A stretch of DNA of 64,000 nucleotides from Treponema bryantii (GCF_900113965.1 NZ_FORI01000006.1:1-64000), one strand, 5' to 3'; positions 7,947-14,748 are shown, counted from the stretch's first letter. The notes: a model not told the origin generated them from the letters alone. Translations and numbers: made by a program.

Positions 7947-8636
7947 ATGAAAAAGATTATTTCTGTATTATTAACAGCATTACTTGCAGCTTCTGTATTC
8001 GCAGTAAGTTACAAGAACAACACTTTCCAGAAGCTCGCAGACGAGTATACAAAGAAGGCTGAAATTGCACTTGATGCAGGTCAGTATGATGATGCAGTTG
8101 AATATTCAAAGAAGGCAGAAGAAAACGCTGCTCTTTCAGAAGCATATATCAGAATGATGATGGCTCGCGGTGAAGCAGAGAACAACATCAAGCTTGCTAA
8201 GAATCAGATTGCGTGGGCAGAAAAGATTGATGCTCCAAATACTTTCCCAATGGCATATACATCTGCAAAAGATAACCTTGAGAAAGCAGAAACTTCTTTT
8301 GATGATGAAGACTTCGAAAATGCTAATGCGTATGCAAAGGCTTCTCTCGCAGCTCTCGACGGAATCAGAGAAGTTACTCCTCTTCCAGAGTTCTATATCG
8401 TAAAGCCTTGGGCAGAAACAAAAGACTGTTACTGGAATATTTCTGGTCGTCCTTATGTTTACAACAACCCATTGCTTTGGGAAAATCTTTATCAGGCAAA
8501 CAAAAACAACATGCCAAAGCCTGAGGATCCAAACCTCATCCACCCTGGTATGAAGATGAAGATTCCAAGCCTTACCGGCGAATACCGCAAAGGCACTTAC
8601 GATCCTAAAAAGGAATACGAAACTTACGGTAAATAA
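7947..8636 (+). CDS. exported protein with helical repeats and a C-terminal LysM-like domain
   Basis: A 229-residue protein with a Sec signal peptide (KKIISVLLTALLAASVFAVS). Residues about 25-145 are Ala/Glu/Lys helices resembling tetratricopeptide-like repeats (ALDAGQYDDAVEYSKKAEENA). The end, about residues 150-215, starts FYIVKPWAETKDCYWNISG and runs through NPLLWENLYQANKNN to HPGMKMKIPS, which is the pattern of a LysM peptidoglycan-binding domain. Translation is probably coupled to the lipoprotein gene (2-bp gap; Shine-Dalgarno GGAGG inside its end). A cell-wall role is inferred from LysM. Confidence 0.75.
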   Translation: MKKIISVLLTALLAASVFAVSYKNNTFQKLADEYTKKAEIALDAGQYDDAVEYSKKAEENAALSEAYIRMMMARGEAENNIKLAKNQIAWAEKIDAPNTFPMAYTSAKDNLEKAETSFDDEDFENANAYAKASLAALDGIREVTPLPEFYIVKPWAETKDCYWNISGRPYVYNNPLLWENLYQANKNNMPKPEDPNLIHPGMKMKIPSLTGEYRKGTYDPKKEYETYGK

Positions 8637-8648
8637 GGCTATAATCGA

Positions 8649-8687
8649 AACGGTGGTTGAGCTTGTCGAAACCACCGTTTTTTTTAT
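8649..8687 (+). terminator. terminator made of a family A palindrome
   Basis: AACGGTGGTT, a 10-nt loop and AAACCACCGTT followed by eight or more T. It closes the lipoprotein operon and overlaps the 3' end of the convergent Nudix gene. A dispersed repeat is here used as an intrinsic terminator. Confidence 0.8.
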
Positions 8688-9253
8688 ATCCGTCCACCGT
8701 TGTGTTTAATATACAGCGACAGCGCCATTCCCATAATCGCATGTGGGAAAGCCTCTGTACCCATTCCATCCAGAACTTCTTTTTTAGACATTTCCATACA
8801 GTTTATAAATTCATCATCATCAAGATTCTGTTTTCCTGTTGCCACAAGATCCTGTGCAAGATAAAAATGCACGTGGTTACTAAATAGGGCAGGGTTAGGA
8901 TTTACAGTTCCAATCTTAGTAAGCTTTCCGGCCTTGTATCCGGTTTCTTCTTCCAGTTCGCGGCGTGCAGCCTGTTCCGGTTCTTCTCCCTTATCAATAA
9001 CTCCGCCAGGAAACTCAACGCTCAATGCGGCTTCTCCGTGGCGCCACTGTTTAACCATCAGAAAGTTTTCATTAAGTTCTGCAATAACAATAACCCAGTC
9101 TGGAGCATCCATTATAATATAGTCACCTTCAGTACCGTCGGAAGAAACGTTGTGTCGTTTGGTAATTGTGCATACAACTGTTTTCAAAAGAGCTTCGGGC
9201 TCTCCTTCCTTCCATTTAAGTTTTTCATCTTCAGGTGAAAAATAATTTTTCAT
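8684..9253 (-). CDS. Nudix hydrolase, ADP-ribose pyrophosphatase-like
   Basis: A 189-residue Nudix enzyme with the box GVIDKGEEPEQAARRELEEE continuing TGYKAG, which binds the metal ions used to cleave a nucleoside diphosphate linked to another group. The EFPGG environment and YLAQDL segment fit the ADP-sugar pyrophosphatase subgroup; the substrate is not shown by the sequence. An ATG 48 nt further upstream exists, but a TTTTCA-17-TATAAT promoter predicts transcription from about 9296, inside or past that ATG, and CGGAG precedes the ATG at 9253. The shorter start is therefore chosen. Confidence 0.85.
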   Translation of the reverse strand: MKNYFSPEDEKLKWKEGEPEALLKTVVCTITKRHNVSSDGTEGDYIIMDAPDWVIVIAELNENFLMVKQWRHGEAALSVEFPGGVIDKGEEPEQAARRELEEETGYKAGKLTKIGTVNPNPALFSNHVHFYLAQDLVATGKQNLDDDEFINCMEMSKKEVLDGMGTEAFPHAIMGMALSLYIKHNGGRI

Positions 9254-9302
9254 AAAAAAACTCCGTAACTTTTTGACAGATTCAAAATCTCGATTTATCA
9301 TT

Positions 9303-9331
9303 ATTATAGAATTAAACGGGTTTATTGAAAA
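9303..9331 (-). promoter_or_regulatory. sigma-70 promoter of the Nudix gene
   Basis: On the minus strand TTTTCA, 17 bp, TATAAT. The predicted start near 9296 leaves a leader of about 43 nt with a Shine-Dalgarno for the ATG at 9253, in contrast to the leaderless genes nearby. Confidence 0.6.
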
Positions 9332-9372
9332 TATCTTTTTAATTCGAAATCTTATTTTTGAGAGGTGATCTT

Positions 9373-10194
9373 ATGGCAATTATTACATTTTCTAGACAGG
9401 TAGCAGCATTGGGCGATGAAGTAGCTGGCGAGCTCGCAAAAAGACTCGGTTATAAGTTCATCACAAGAAAAGAGATTGAAAAGCGCATTGTGGAGCTTGG
9501 TTTTCCAGAGAACAAAATGCCTAAATTCGATGAACGCAAGCCTGGATTCTTTGCTTCCCTTACAAAAGACCGTGATGAATACTTAAATTACGCACAGTAT
9601 GCCATTCTTGAGGCTGCAGAAAAGAAGAATGTTGTAATCATTGGCCGTGGTGCCTTTGCAGTTCTTCAGAATGTGCCTAATAATATCTCTGTACGTCTTA
9701 TTGCAGACGAGCAGACCCGTATTGAACGTCTTCGCAAGGAGTTCAACTGGGACGAAAAACAGGCACTTCAGCGCATTCAGGAAAGCGATGCAAACAGAGC
9801 AGGCTTTCACTCAAGCTTCTATAATGTCGATATTAATGATCCTGTAAACTATCATGCAGTTCTCAATACAGGTTTGCTCAGTCTTGAACAGGCCGTAGAT
9901 ATAATTGCATGTCTTGTAGAAAAGAAGGTTACTGTTAAGCAGGAAGAAGAGGGTAATAAGATAATTGAAGATCTTCTTAAGGCCCAGACTGTTGTGAATA
10001 AGCTTTCTATGGAACGTAAGCTCAATATTGAGTTTATGCACGCATCAATCCAGGGAAATACAGTAGTTCTCCACGGAGTTTCTGATTCGCCAGCCGTTGT
10101 AGAGCAGGCTCTCCAGATTATCCGCGAAGAAATGCCCGGCTACGATGCCAAGTCCGCAGTAAGTATTATCCACGACTTCAAGACATTTCAGTGA
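9373..10194 (+). CDS. cytidylate kinase-like family protein
   Basis: A 273-residue protein: MAIITFSRQVAALGDEVAGELAKRLGYKFITRKEI is the start of the cytidylate-kinase-like family, whose glycine loop differs from a classical Walker A; VVIIGRGAFAVLQ and VRLIADEQTRIERL follow as in nucleoside monophosphate kinases. The C-terminal 70 residues form an extra helical domain, not part of ordinary Cmk. Phosphoryl transfer to a nucleotide is the family expectation; the substrate is open. The ATG at 9373 has an ideal AGAGGTGATC Shine-Dalgarno; the in-frame TTG further up is not used. pgsA follows after 38 bp. Confidence 0.8.
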   Translation: MAIITFSRQVAALGDEVAGELAKRLGYKFITRKEIEKRIVELGFPENKMPKFDERKPGFFASLTKDRDEYLNYAQYAILEAAEKKNVVIIGRGAFAVLQNVPNNISVRLIADEQTRIERLRKEFNWDEKQALQRIQESDANRAGFHSSFYNVDINDPVNYHAVLNTGLLSLEQAVDIIACLVEKKVTVKQEEEGNKIIEDLLKAQTVVNKLSMERKLNIEFMHASIQGNTVVLHGVSDSPAVVEQALQIIREEMPGYDAKSAVSIIHDFKTFQ

Positions 10195-10196
10195 AC

Positions 10197-10225
10197 TTGA
10201 CTTTCTTTTCTATAATGTAGATAAT
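10197..10225 (+). promoter_or_regulatory. sigma-70 promoter of pgsA-like gene, leaderless spacing
   Basis: TTGACT (10197-10202), 17 bp, GATAAT (10220-10225), then 7 nt to the ATG at 10233. No Shine-Dalgarno. Two of the clearest promoters in the window, this one and that of hprK, share exactly the same geometry. Confidence 0.75.
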
Positions 10226-10232
10226 ATTTCTT

Positions 10233-10829
10233 ATGAAACTATCTAACAAGTTTACTTTTACTCGCATTATTTTTGCACCAATTTTCTTCTTATTGTATTT
10301 CATTCCAATCTGGACAGGTTTTGGTACTAAGGTATCCTTGTTAATTGCGGTTCCTCTGCTTGTTTTTGCAGAGTTCACTGACTATTTAGACGGTCATTAC
10401 GCAAGAAAACATAATGAAGTAAGTGATTTTGGAAAGCTGTTTGATCCGTTTGCAGATGTTGTACTGCATCTTACCGGATTTATCTGTCTTATGCATTCAG
10501 TAAAAATCGGCCTTTCTTATATGCCGGTTTTATTCTTTGTTTTGATTATGCTTAGAGAGTTCTCTCAGAACTTCCTTCGTATGGTAGCAGCAAAGCAGGG
10601 AACAGCAATTGCCGCAAGAAAAGGTGGTAAGTTTAAGACTGTAATGTACATCGTAGCTGAGTTCTATGGAATCTTCCTTGAGATTCTTGTTCGCCTCGAT
10701 GTTGTTCCATCCTTCTTCAACATCCTTCAGGGCTGCGGTTTCGCCCTCTTCGCCATCTGCGTAATCTTAAGCTACGCTTCTTTCATAGATTACTTAGTAC
10801 ACTTCGGAAAAATCCTAAAAGATATTTAA
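10233..10829 (+). CDS. pgsA: CDP-diacylglycerol-glycerol-3-phosphate phosphatidyltransferase family protein
   Basis: A 198-residue integral membrane enzyme of the CDP-alcohol phosphatidyltransferase family. The signature D-x2-DG-x2-AR-x8-G-x3-D-x3-D is complete in DYLDGHYARKHNEVSDFGKL followed by FDPFAD (residues about 49-75). Several hydrophobic helices flank it. By length and sequence it most resembles PgsA, the phosphatidylglycerophosphate synthase; a different alcohol acceptor cannot be excluded. Expressed from its own promoter at the end of the cytidylate-kinase-like gene. Confidence 0.8.
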   Translation: MKLSNKFTFTRIIFAPIFFLLYFIPIWTGFGTKVSLLIAVPLLVFAEFTDYLDGHYARKHNEVSDFGKLFDPFADVVLHLTGFICLMHSVKIGLSYMPVLFFVLIMLREFSQNFLRMVAAKQGTAIAARKGGKFKTVMYIVAEFYGIFLEILVRLDVVPSFFNILQGCGFALFAICVILSYASFIDYLVHFGKILKDI

Positions 10830-10832
10830 AAT

Positions 10833-10860
10833 AGACCACGAAACAAGTTCGGGGTGACGA
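10833..10860. repeat. degenerate copy of dispersed repeat family C
   Basis: ACCACGAAACAAGTTCGGGG followed by TGACG resembles one half of the better copy at 60092-60152 (CCCGAATTAAGTTCGGGATGAC). It lies between pgsA and its terminator. Only half of the element is present. Confidence 0.45.
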
Positions 10861-10927
10861 GATTTTGTTAATACCCAAAACATATTGCAATTGGTTCAAC
10901 TGTGATTTTTGAAAACCAGTTGCGGAA

Positions 10928-10977
10928 TAGAAAAAGCCCTTGTGAAACATTATCACGTTTCACAAGGGCTTTTTCTA
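10928..10977. terminator. bidirectional terminator between pgsA and hsp20
   Basis: Perfect 21-bp arms (10928-10948 and 10957-10977) with an 8-nt loop. The inner part, GCCCTTGTGAAAC, is GC-balanced, and the arms end in A5 and T5 runs, so both the plus-strand pgsA and minus-strand hsp20 transcripts meet a hairpin followed by U. Confidence 0.9.
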
Positions 10978-11002
10978 TGGGAGCAATTGTTTTTCAACAA
11001 CC

Positions 11003-11422
11003 TTAGCATGCTTCAATTGCAATATGCTTTGGAGCTGCAATAGCTTTCTTTGCCATATTGATTGTCAAAATACCATTCTTAAAGTTAGCCTTAATTGACT
11101 CAGCATCAACATCAGCCGGCAAACTAAAGCGTCGCTCAAAGCTTGTGCATCTGCGCTCCTTAAGGATGTACTTAGACTTCTTGTCTTTCTTATCTTCTTT
11201 GGATTCCTTTGTCTCTTCTGTTTTAGAGGCAATGGTCAAATTGTCATGGTCAAGCTCGATATTTACGTCTTTCTCTGTACGGCCAGGCAATTCCATTTCC
11301 AAAGTGTAAGCGTTGTCTTCCTCTTTTACGTCAACACGAGGAGCGTTTGCAGAATACATAACACTTGGTGTGTTACCCATCATGTCATTAAAAAGTGAAT
11401 CAATAAATGAAAGTTCGTTCAT
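11003..11422 (-). CDS. Hsp20/alpha-crystallin small heat-shock protein
   Basis: A 139-residue small heat-shock chaperone that holds unfolding proteins in a refoldable state. The alpha-crystallin domain spans about residues 28-130: APRVDVKEEDNAYTLEMELPG, then FERRFSLPADVDAESIKANF and GILTINMAKK. A Lys/Glu-rich insertion (ETKESKEDKKDKKSK) sits in the usual variable loop. The N-terminus starts MNELSFIDSLFNDMMG. AGAGG precedes the ATG. It is read from a sigma-54 promoter at 11485-11501, unusual for this family, in which sigma-32 or repressor control is the common scheme. Confidence 0.92.
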   Translation of the reverse strand: MNELSFIDSLFNDMMGNTPSVMYSANAPRVDVKEEDNAYTLEMELPGRTEKDVNIELDHDNLTIASKTEETKESKEDKKDKKSKYILKERRCTSFERRFSLPADVDAESIKANFKNGILTINMAKKAIAAPKHIAIEAC

Positions 11423-11484
11423 ATCTATACCTCTTATATTTGATTTAGTTTATGCCGTAAGCTAACAGCTTACACTGTATATAT

Positions 11485-11501
11485 AGCAATAAGTGTGCCA
11501 A
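11485..11501 (-). promoter_or_regulatory. sigma-54 (-24/-12) promoter of hsp20
   Basis: On the minus strand TTGGCACACTTATTGCT: the -24 TTGGCAC and -12 TTGCT elements are consensus, with GG and GC separated by exactly 10 nt. The start is predicted near 11474, leaving a leader of about 50 nt with the AGAGG Shine-Dalgarno. rpoN itself is 8 kb away. An activator protein is needed and is not encoded in the window. Confidence 0.8.
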
Positions 11502-11523
11502 GTTGACAAAAACAGAGATCTTT

Positions 11524-11701
11524 GAATATAAAAGCTGATAGCCACGGCTACGACGTAACCCAAAGGACACGCAGCGCATTTTTGGGGAATAAAAAAGCAG
11601 TTTTCTGTTCGAAAACTGCTTTTTTTCTTATGCAAGTCTGCAAAAATGCTACGAGTGTCCTTTGGATTCCGTCTTCGCCGTGTCTATCAGCTTTTATATT
11701 C
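11524..11701. repeat. 178-bp inverted-repeat element with nested terminator (MITE-like)
   Basis: The ends are perfect 18-bp inverted repeats, GAATATAAAAGCTGATAG (11524-11541) and its complement (11684-11701). Further inward arms match in order: CACGGC with GCCGTG, CCAAAGGACAC with GTGTCCTTTGG, CATTTTTG with CAAAAATG. The centre is a GCAGTTTT/AAAACTGC hairpin flanked by A6 and T8, a bidirectional terminator that would end the radA transcript. No reading frame of note inside. It separates the hsp20 promoter from the palindromes at 11709-11753. Confidence 0.7.
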
Positions 11702-11708
11702 ACTACTC

Positions 11709-11753
11709 AGTGTGTCAAATTGACACGATTCTTGCAGATAAAATGACACACTT
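11709..11753. promoter_or_regulatory. palindromic candidate activator sites upstream of the hsp20 sigma-54 promoter
   Basis: GTGTCAAATTGACAC (11712-11726) is a perfect 15-bp palindrome. AGTGTGTCA appears there in plus orientation and again reversed at 11743-11752. A related sequence, AGTGTGCCAAGTTGACA, overlaps the -24 element at 11492-11508. About 220 bp from the sigma-54 start is a normal distance for an upstream activator site; the role is inferred. Confidence 0.5.
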
Positions 11754-11773
11754 ACAGACAAATCTACTCACAT

Positions 11774-13120
11774 TTAACGGAAAATGGTTTTAATCAGAGT
11801 CTTAATGTCCGAAATTCCCTTGGCAGAATCACTATCTGGGGCAATAATCTGGGTAAAACCTAGGCTTTCAGCGGCTTTGGCTCTTTGTTTTGCCTTTGTA
11901 ACCGGGCGGATTTCACCGGCAAGGCTTAATTCTCCGAATACTGCAGTGCCATTTTTGACGGCTATATCAGTTCTGGCAGAATAAAGAGCTGCGGCTAAGG
12001 CGGCATCTATGGCACTTTCGCTTAATTTAATGCCGCCGGCAACGTTTACGTATATGTCCTGGTCGGAAAAACATAGGCCGCAACGCTTTTCAATGACGGC
12101 TGCTACCCTGGCAACTCTTCCAGAATCAATTTTTTCGCTGTAAATGCGGGAAACACTGGCTTTTGCGGGTACTGTAAGGGCCTGAATCTCTACTAAGAAC
12201 ACTCTGCTACCCTCAAAAACTGGTGTACAGGCCACTCCTGCAGGTTGATTTTCCTTTCTCTGGGTTAAAAACAGGGATGCCGGGTTCAAAACTGGGGCTA
12301 ATCCCTTCTCACTCATGCTGAAAATACCTATTTCATCCACTGAACCAAAGCGGTTTTTCTGTGCATGAAGGAATCTTATGTCATCTGCGTTGCGTTCGAA
12401 CGAAATTACTGTGTCTACCATGTGTTCAAGCGACTTTGGACCGGCAATTGTACCTTCTTTAGTCACATGGGCGGTCATAATAAGCACTGTATCCCGTTCT
12501 TTTGCCCATGAAATGAACTCATTAGCACAATATTTAAGCTGATTTACTGTTCCAGGGATAATTCCGGCTTCTGCGCTGTATATTGTCTGGATAGAATCTA
12601 TAATTACAAAGGCTGGATTCAGTGAATCTAAGGCATCTAAAGAGTCTTCCAGACGTGAAGTGCACAAAATACTGATGCCATTGCAGGAAAGTTCCAGGCG
12701 GTCAGCTCTTTCTTTGATCTGTGCGGCTGATTCCTCTCCGCTTATATACAAAACTACCGCTCCAGAGTGTGCAACACTGGCTGATGTCTGTAAAAGCAGT
12801 GTAGATTTACCGATTCCTGGCTCTCCGCCAAGTAAAATTGCAGAACGTTTTGTGGCTCCGCCTCCTAAAACCCGGTCAAACTCGTCTATTCCGGTAGAAA
12901 GACGGCTGTTTTCCTGTGCTTTTACCGACGCTAGACCAACTGGTTTTTGTTTTTCAACAGCTTCTGAGCCTCTTCCGGCGGGAGAAATATTGTTTTTATC
13001 GATTATGATTTCTTCGAGGGAGTTCCATTCTCCGCATTCAGGGCAGCGGCCAAGCCATCTTGGCTGTGTATAACCGCAGTTAGAACATCTGTAGCTTACA
13101 GATCCACTTTTTTTTGTCAT
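11774..13120 (-). CDS. radA: DNA repair protein RadA
   Basis: A 448-residue RadA (Sms), a RecA-like branch-migration motor in homologous recombination. In order: N-terminal zinc finger (CSNCGYTQPRWLGRCPECGE), Walker A GGEPGIGKST (about residue 97), the RadA-specific KNRFG motif (AQKNRFGSVDEIG, about 255), and a Lon-protease-like C-terminal domain ending KTLIKTIFR without catalytic need. ATGAGG is the Shine-Dalgarno. It is divergent from a candidate small RNA, with a shared palindrome between them. Confidence 0.95.
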   Translation of the reverse strand: MTKKSGSVSYRCSNCGYTQPRWLGRCPECGEWNSLEEIIIDKNNISPAGRGSEAVEKQKPVGLASVKAQENSRLSTGIDEFDRVLGGGATKRSAILLGGEPGIGKSTLLLQTSASVAHSGAVVLYISGEESAAQIKERADRLELSCNGISILCTSRLEDSLDALDSLNPAFVIIDSIQTIYSAEAGIIPGTVNQLKYCANEFISWAKERDTVLIMTAHVTKEGTIAGPKSLEHMVDTVISFERNADDIRFLHAQKNRFGSVDEIGIFSMSEKGLAPVLNPASLFLTQRKENQPAGVACTPVFEGSRVFLVEIQALTVPAKASVSRIYSEKIDSGRVARVAAVIEKRCGLCFSDQDIYVNVAGGIKLSESAIDAALAAALYSARTDIAVKNGTAVFGELSLAGEIRPVTKAKQRAKAAESLGFTQIIAPDSDSAKGISDIKTLIKTIFR

Positions 13121-13153
13121 AGTACCTCATTCGGTCGGATTTTGAAGAAATTA

Positions 13154-13172
13154 TTTGTGAAATTTTCACAAA
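13154..13172. promoter_or_regulatory. 19-bp palindrome between radA and the candidate small RNA
   Basis: TTTGTGAAA, one base, TTTCACAAA, ending 4 bp before the -35 of the small-RNA promoter and 33 bp before the radA ATG. The half-site TGTGA/TCACA resembles CRP-family operators but with a 5-bp instead of 6-bp centre. Its centre near -49 suits an activator of the small RNA or a repressor of radA. Confidence 0.55.
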
Positions 13173-13176
13173 TCTA

Positions 13177-13205
13177 TTGACATCTAAATAAGATGGTATT
13201 ATATT
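13177..13205 (+). promoter_or_regulatory. near-consensus sigma-70 promoter of candidate small RNA
   Basis: TTGACA (13177-13182), 17 bp, TATATT (13200-13205). It points away from radA into a gene-free stretch that ends in an intrinsic terminator about 100 nt later. Confidence 0.8.
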
Positions 13206-13210
13206 AAAGT

Positions 13211-13308
13211 CAGCTTGTAAATAAGCTGATAAACTCTCTCCGATGTCCAGCAACGCTGGACGGCAAGGTTCCCTTTTAGTGTTACTGTCTGGGAACCTTG
13301 TTTTTTTT
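13211..13308 (+). ncRNA. candidate orphan small RNA, about 95 nt
   Basis: From the predicted start near 13211 the transcript would hold: hairpin 1 CAGCTT/AAGCTG (13211-13228); an unpaired CU-rich linker with CTCTCTCC (13229-13244); hairpin 2 GTCCAGC/GCTGGAC (13245-13261); and a terminator stem CAAGGTTCCC/GGGAACCTTG (13264-13300) with T8. No reading frame with a ribosome site is present, and the flanking genes are both on the other strand. The linker is complementary to GGAG-type Shine-Dalgarno sites, so a trans-acting antisense role is possible. It lacks the conserved loops of SRP RNA. Confidence 0.7.
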
Positions 13309-13314
13309 AACTTC

Positions 13315-13353
13315 GGTGGTTGAGTAGCCCCACAGGGGCGTATCGAAACCATT
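13315..13353. repeat. dispersed palindromic repeat, family A, copy 3
   Basis: GGTGGTTGAGTAGCCCCACA followed by GGGGCGTATCGAAACCATTG. Outer arms GGTGGTT / AACCATT (imperfect), inner GCCCC/GGGGC. It lies between the ends of the small RNA and cysE, i.e. between convergent transcripts. Confidence 0.7.
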
Positions 13354-13361
13354 GTTATCTT

Positions 13362-14243
13362 TTACCCCTGTGTAATAACCGATCCGGCCGGAACACTCTC
13401 TGTAACCCAGGTGTTACCGCCAATAGTTGAACCACGGCCAATAATTGTTTCGCCGCCGAGAATTGTTGCGTTTGCGTAAATAGTTACATCATCTTCTATA
13501 GTAGGGTGTCTCTTTTTATTCTGAAGGTTCTTTTTAACGCTTAAAGCACCAAGTGTTACACCCTGATAAATCTTAACATTTGTTCCAATAATACAGGTTT
13601 CGCCAATAACAACACCGGTTCCGTGATCTATAAAGAAAGATTCACCGATAGTTGCGCCCGGATGAATATCAATACCAGTTTTACCGTGAACATGCTCACT
13701 CATAATACGAGGAATAATAGGTACTCCGTTTTCATAAAGGAAGTGTGCAATGCGGTATACAAGGATTGCTTCCAGACCAGGATAAGAAAGAACTACTTCC
13801 TCATTACTTCTTGCTGCAGGGTCTCCATTAAAAGTTGCAACTACATCAAGCTGAATCTTGCGGCGGATTTCTGGTATTTCTTCTATTAATGCAATAGCTG
13901 TTTTTTCAGCCAGCTTAAAACAATGTGATTCTGCAATATTATTGATTTCGTCATGTGTGCAGGTCTGGGCCTTTGTATAAATCAATGCCTTCTGAATTTC
14001 GCGTGTCAGATTAGCGATTATATTGTTTACTTTCTGTCCTGTAATGTAACGGATATTTACTGAATCAATATCTTCTGCAGTCTTAAAACCTGGAAAAATT
14101 ACAGTCTGAATATCAGAAAGAATAGAAACTACATTCTGTCTGTTTGGAAAATCTTCTGTATGGTTTCGGTTAATGAGTCCATAGCGGTCATAGGAATCAA
14201 GAATTCCATCTATCAGCATATCAATATTCATAGAAAACCCCAT
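13362..14243 (-). CDS. cysE: serine O-acetyltransferase
   Basis: A 293-residue SAT (EpsC/CysE type) that acetylates serine with acetyl-CoA, the first step to cysteine. The helical N-terminal half is followed by the left-handed beta-helix of hexapeptide repeats ([40 protein letters not shown]). The catalytic His-Asp pair region IDHGTG is present. The short C-terminus ends in [10 protein letters not shown]. Translation could start at the ATG at 14243 or at the fifth codon (14231), which has GGGG 6 nt upstream; neither has a classical site. Downstream of it lies repeat A3. Confidence 0.9.
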   Translation of the reverse strand: MGFSMNIDMLIDGILDSYDRYGLINRNHTEDFPNRQNVVSILSDIQTVIFPGFKTAEDIDSVNIRYITGQKVNNIIANLTREIQKALIYTKAQTCTHDEINNIAESHCFKLAEKTAIALIEEIPEIRRKIQLDVVATFNGDPAARSNEEVVLSYPGLEAILVYRIAHFLYENGVPIIPRIMSEHVHGKTGIDIHPGATIGESFFIDHGTGVVIGETCIIGTNVKIYQGVTLGALSVKKNLQNKKRHPTIEDDVTIYANATILGGETIIGRGSTIGGNTWVTESVPAGSVITQG

Positions 14244-14348
14244 TGTTTTAAATGATGATAAATAATATCATAGAAAAGTAAAATATTCTATCTATATATA
14301 TTATAGGTTTATATAAATAAAAGTTATAAAATTTATCGAAAATTCAGG
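14244..14348. other. AT-rich gene-free stretch upstream of cysE
   Basis: This stretch separates cysE from the tRNA/secE promoter. It is strongly AT-rich, contains no reading frame and no clear promoter for cysE. Nothing further is seen. Confidence 0.5.
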
Positions 14349-14407
14349 TGAATTTTTATAAATTCGTGAAGAATTTTATTGACTAAAATTATTTCTTAGT
14401 TTATATT
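14349..14407 (+). promoter_or_regulatory. promoter of the tRNA-Thr/rpmG/tRNA-Trp/secE/nusG operon with upstream AT motif
   Basis: TTGACT (14379-14384), 17 bp, TATATT (14402-14407). Nine bp upstream of the -35 lies an AT-rich inverted motif, TGAATTTTTATAAATTCGTG (14349-14368), also found in front of the rpsL promoter and between secY and rpmJ. The operon probably runs on through rplKAJL. Confidence 0.75.
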
Positions 14408-14453
14408 CGTAGAACGCATGTTTTCTATGAGTTAGTGTGGAATACTGCATGAT

Positions 14454-14526
14454 GCCCCCGTAGCTCAGTTGGTAGAGCACCACATCGGTAATGTGGAGGT
14501 CTGCAGTCCGATTCTGCACGTGGGCT
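14454..14526 (+). tRNA. tRNA-Thr (GGT)
   Basis: A 73-nt cloverleaf: acceptor GCCCCCG/CGTGGGC, D-stem GCTC/GAGC, anticodon stem CCACA/TGTGG with loop TCGGTAA (anticodon GGT), T-stem TGCAG/CTGCA. Two oddities: a C-U mismatch at acceptor pair 5-68 and a T-loop TCCGATT with C in place of the near-universal U55. CCA is not encoded. Confidence 0.9.
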
Positions 14527-14571
14527 TTTGAAATTGAAAATTTTTTGAGCGAATATATTTAGGAGTTAAAT

Positions 14572-14748
14572 ATGGGAAGCAAGAAGAAAGGTGCTGTTGA
14601 AATTATCGCTTTGCAGTGCACAGAGTGTAAGAGAAAGAATTATACTACTTACAAGAACCGCAAGAACATCACAGGCAAACTTGAGAAGAATAAGTATTGT
14701 CCATGGTGCAAGAAGAGCATTCTTCACAAAGAAACAAAAGCAAAATAA
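14572..14748 (+). CDS. rpmG: 50S ribosomal protein L33
   Basis: A 58-residue L33 of the zinc-binding type, with CTEC and CPWC pairs (Cys17/20 and 43/46). The ending LHKETKAK is typical. AGGAG lies 6 nt before the ATG. Placed between two tRNA genes and upstream of secE-nusG, a common arrangement for rpmG. Confidence 0.95.
   Translation: MGSKKKGAVEIIALQCTECKRKNYTTYKNRKNITGKLEKNKYCPWCKKSILHKETKAK

Noticed and set aside
9253-9301. Longer start of the Nudix protein at 9301
   Set aside because: The promoter -10 lies directly before it, so the transcript would begin at or after this ATG; the ATG at 9253 has CGGAG.
13211-13308. The small RNA as SRP 4.5S RNA or 6S RNA
   Set aside because: The conserved SRP apical loop (GGAA / AGCAGC) is absent, and it is too short and lacks the central bubble of 6S.
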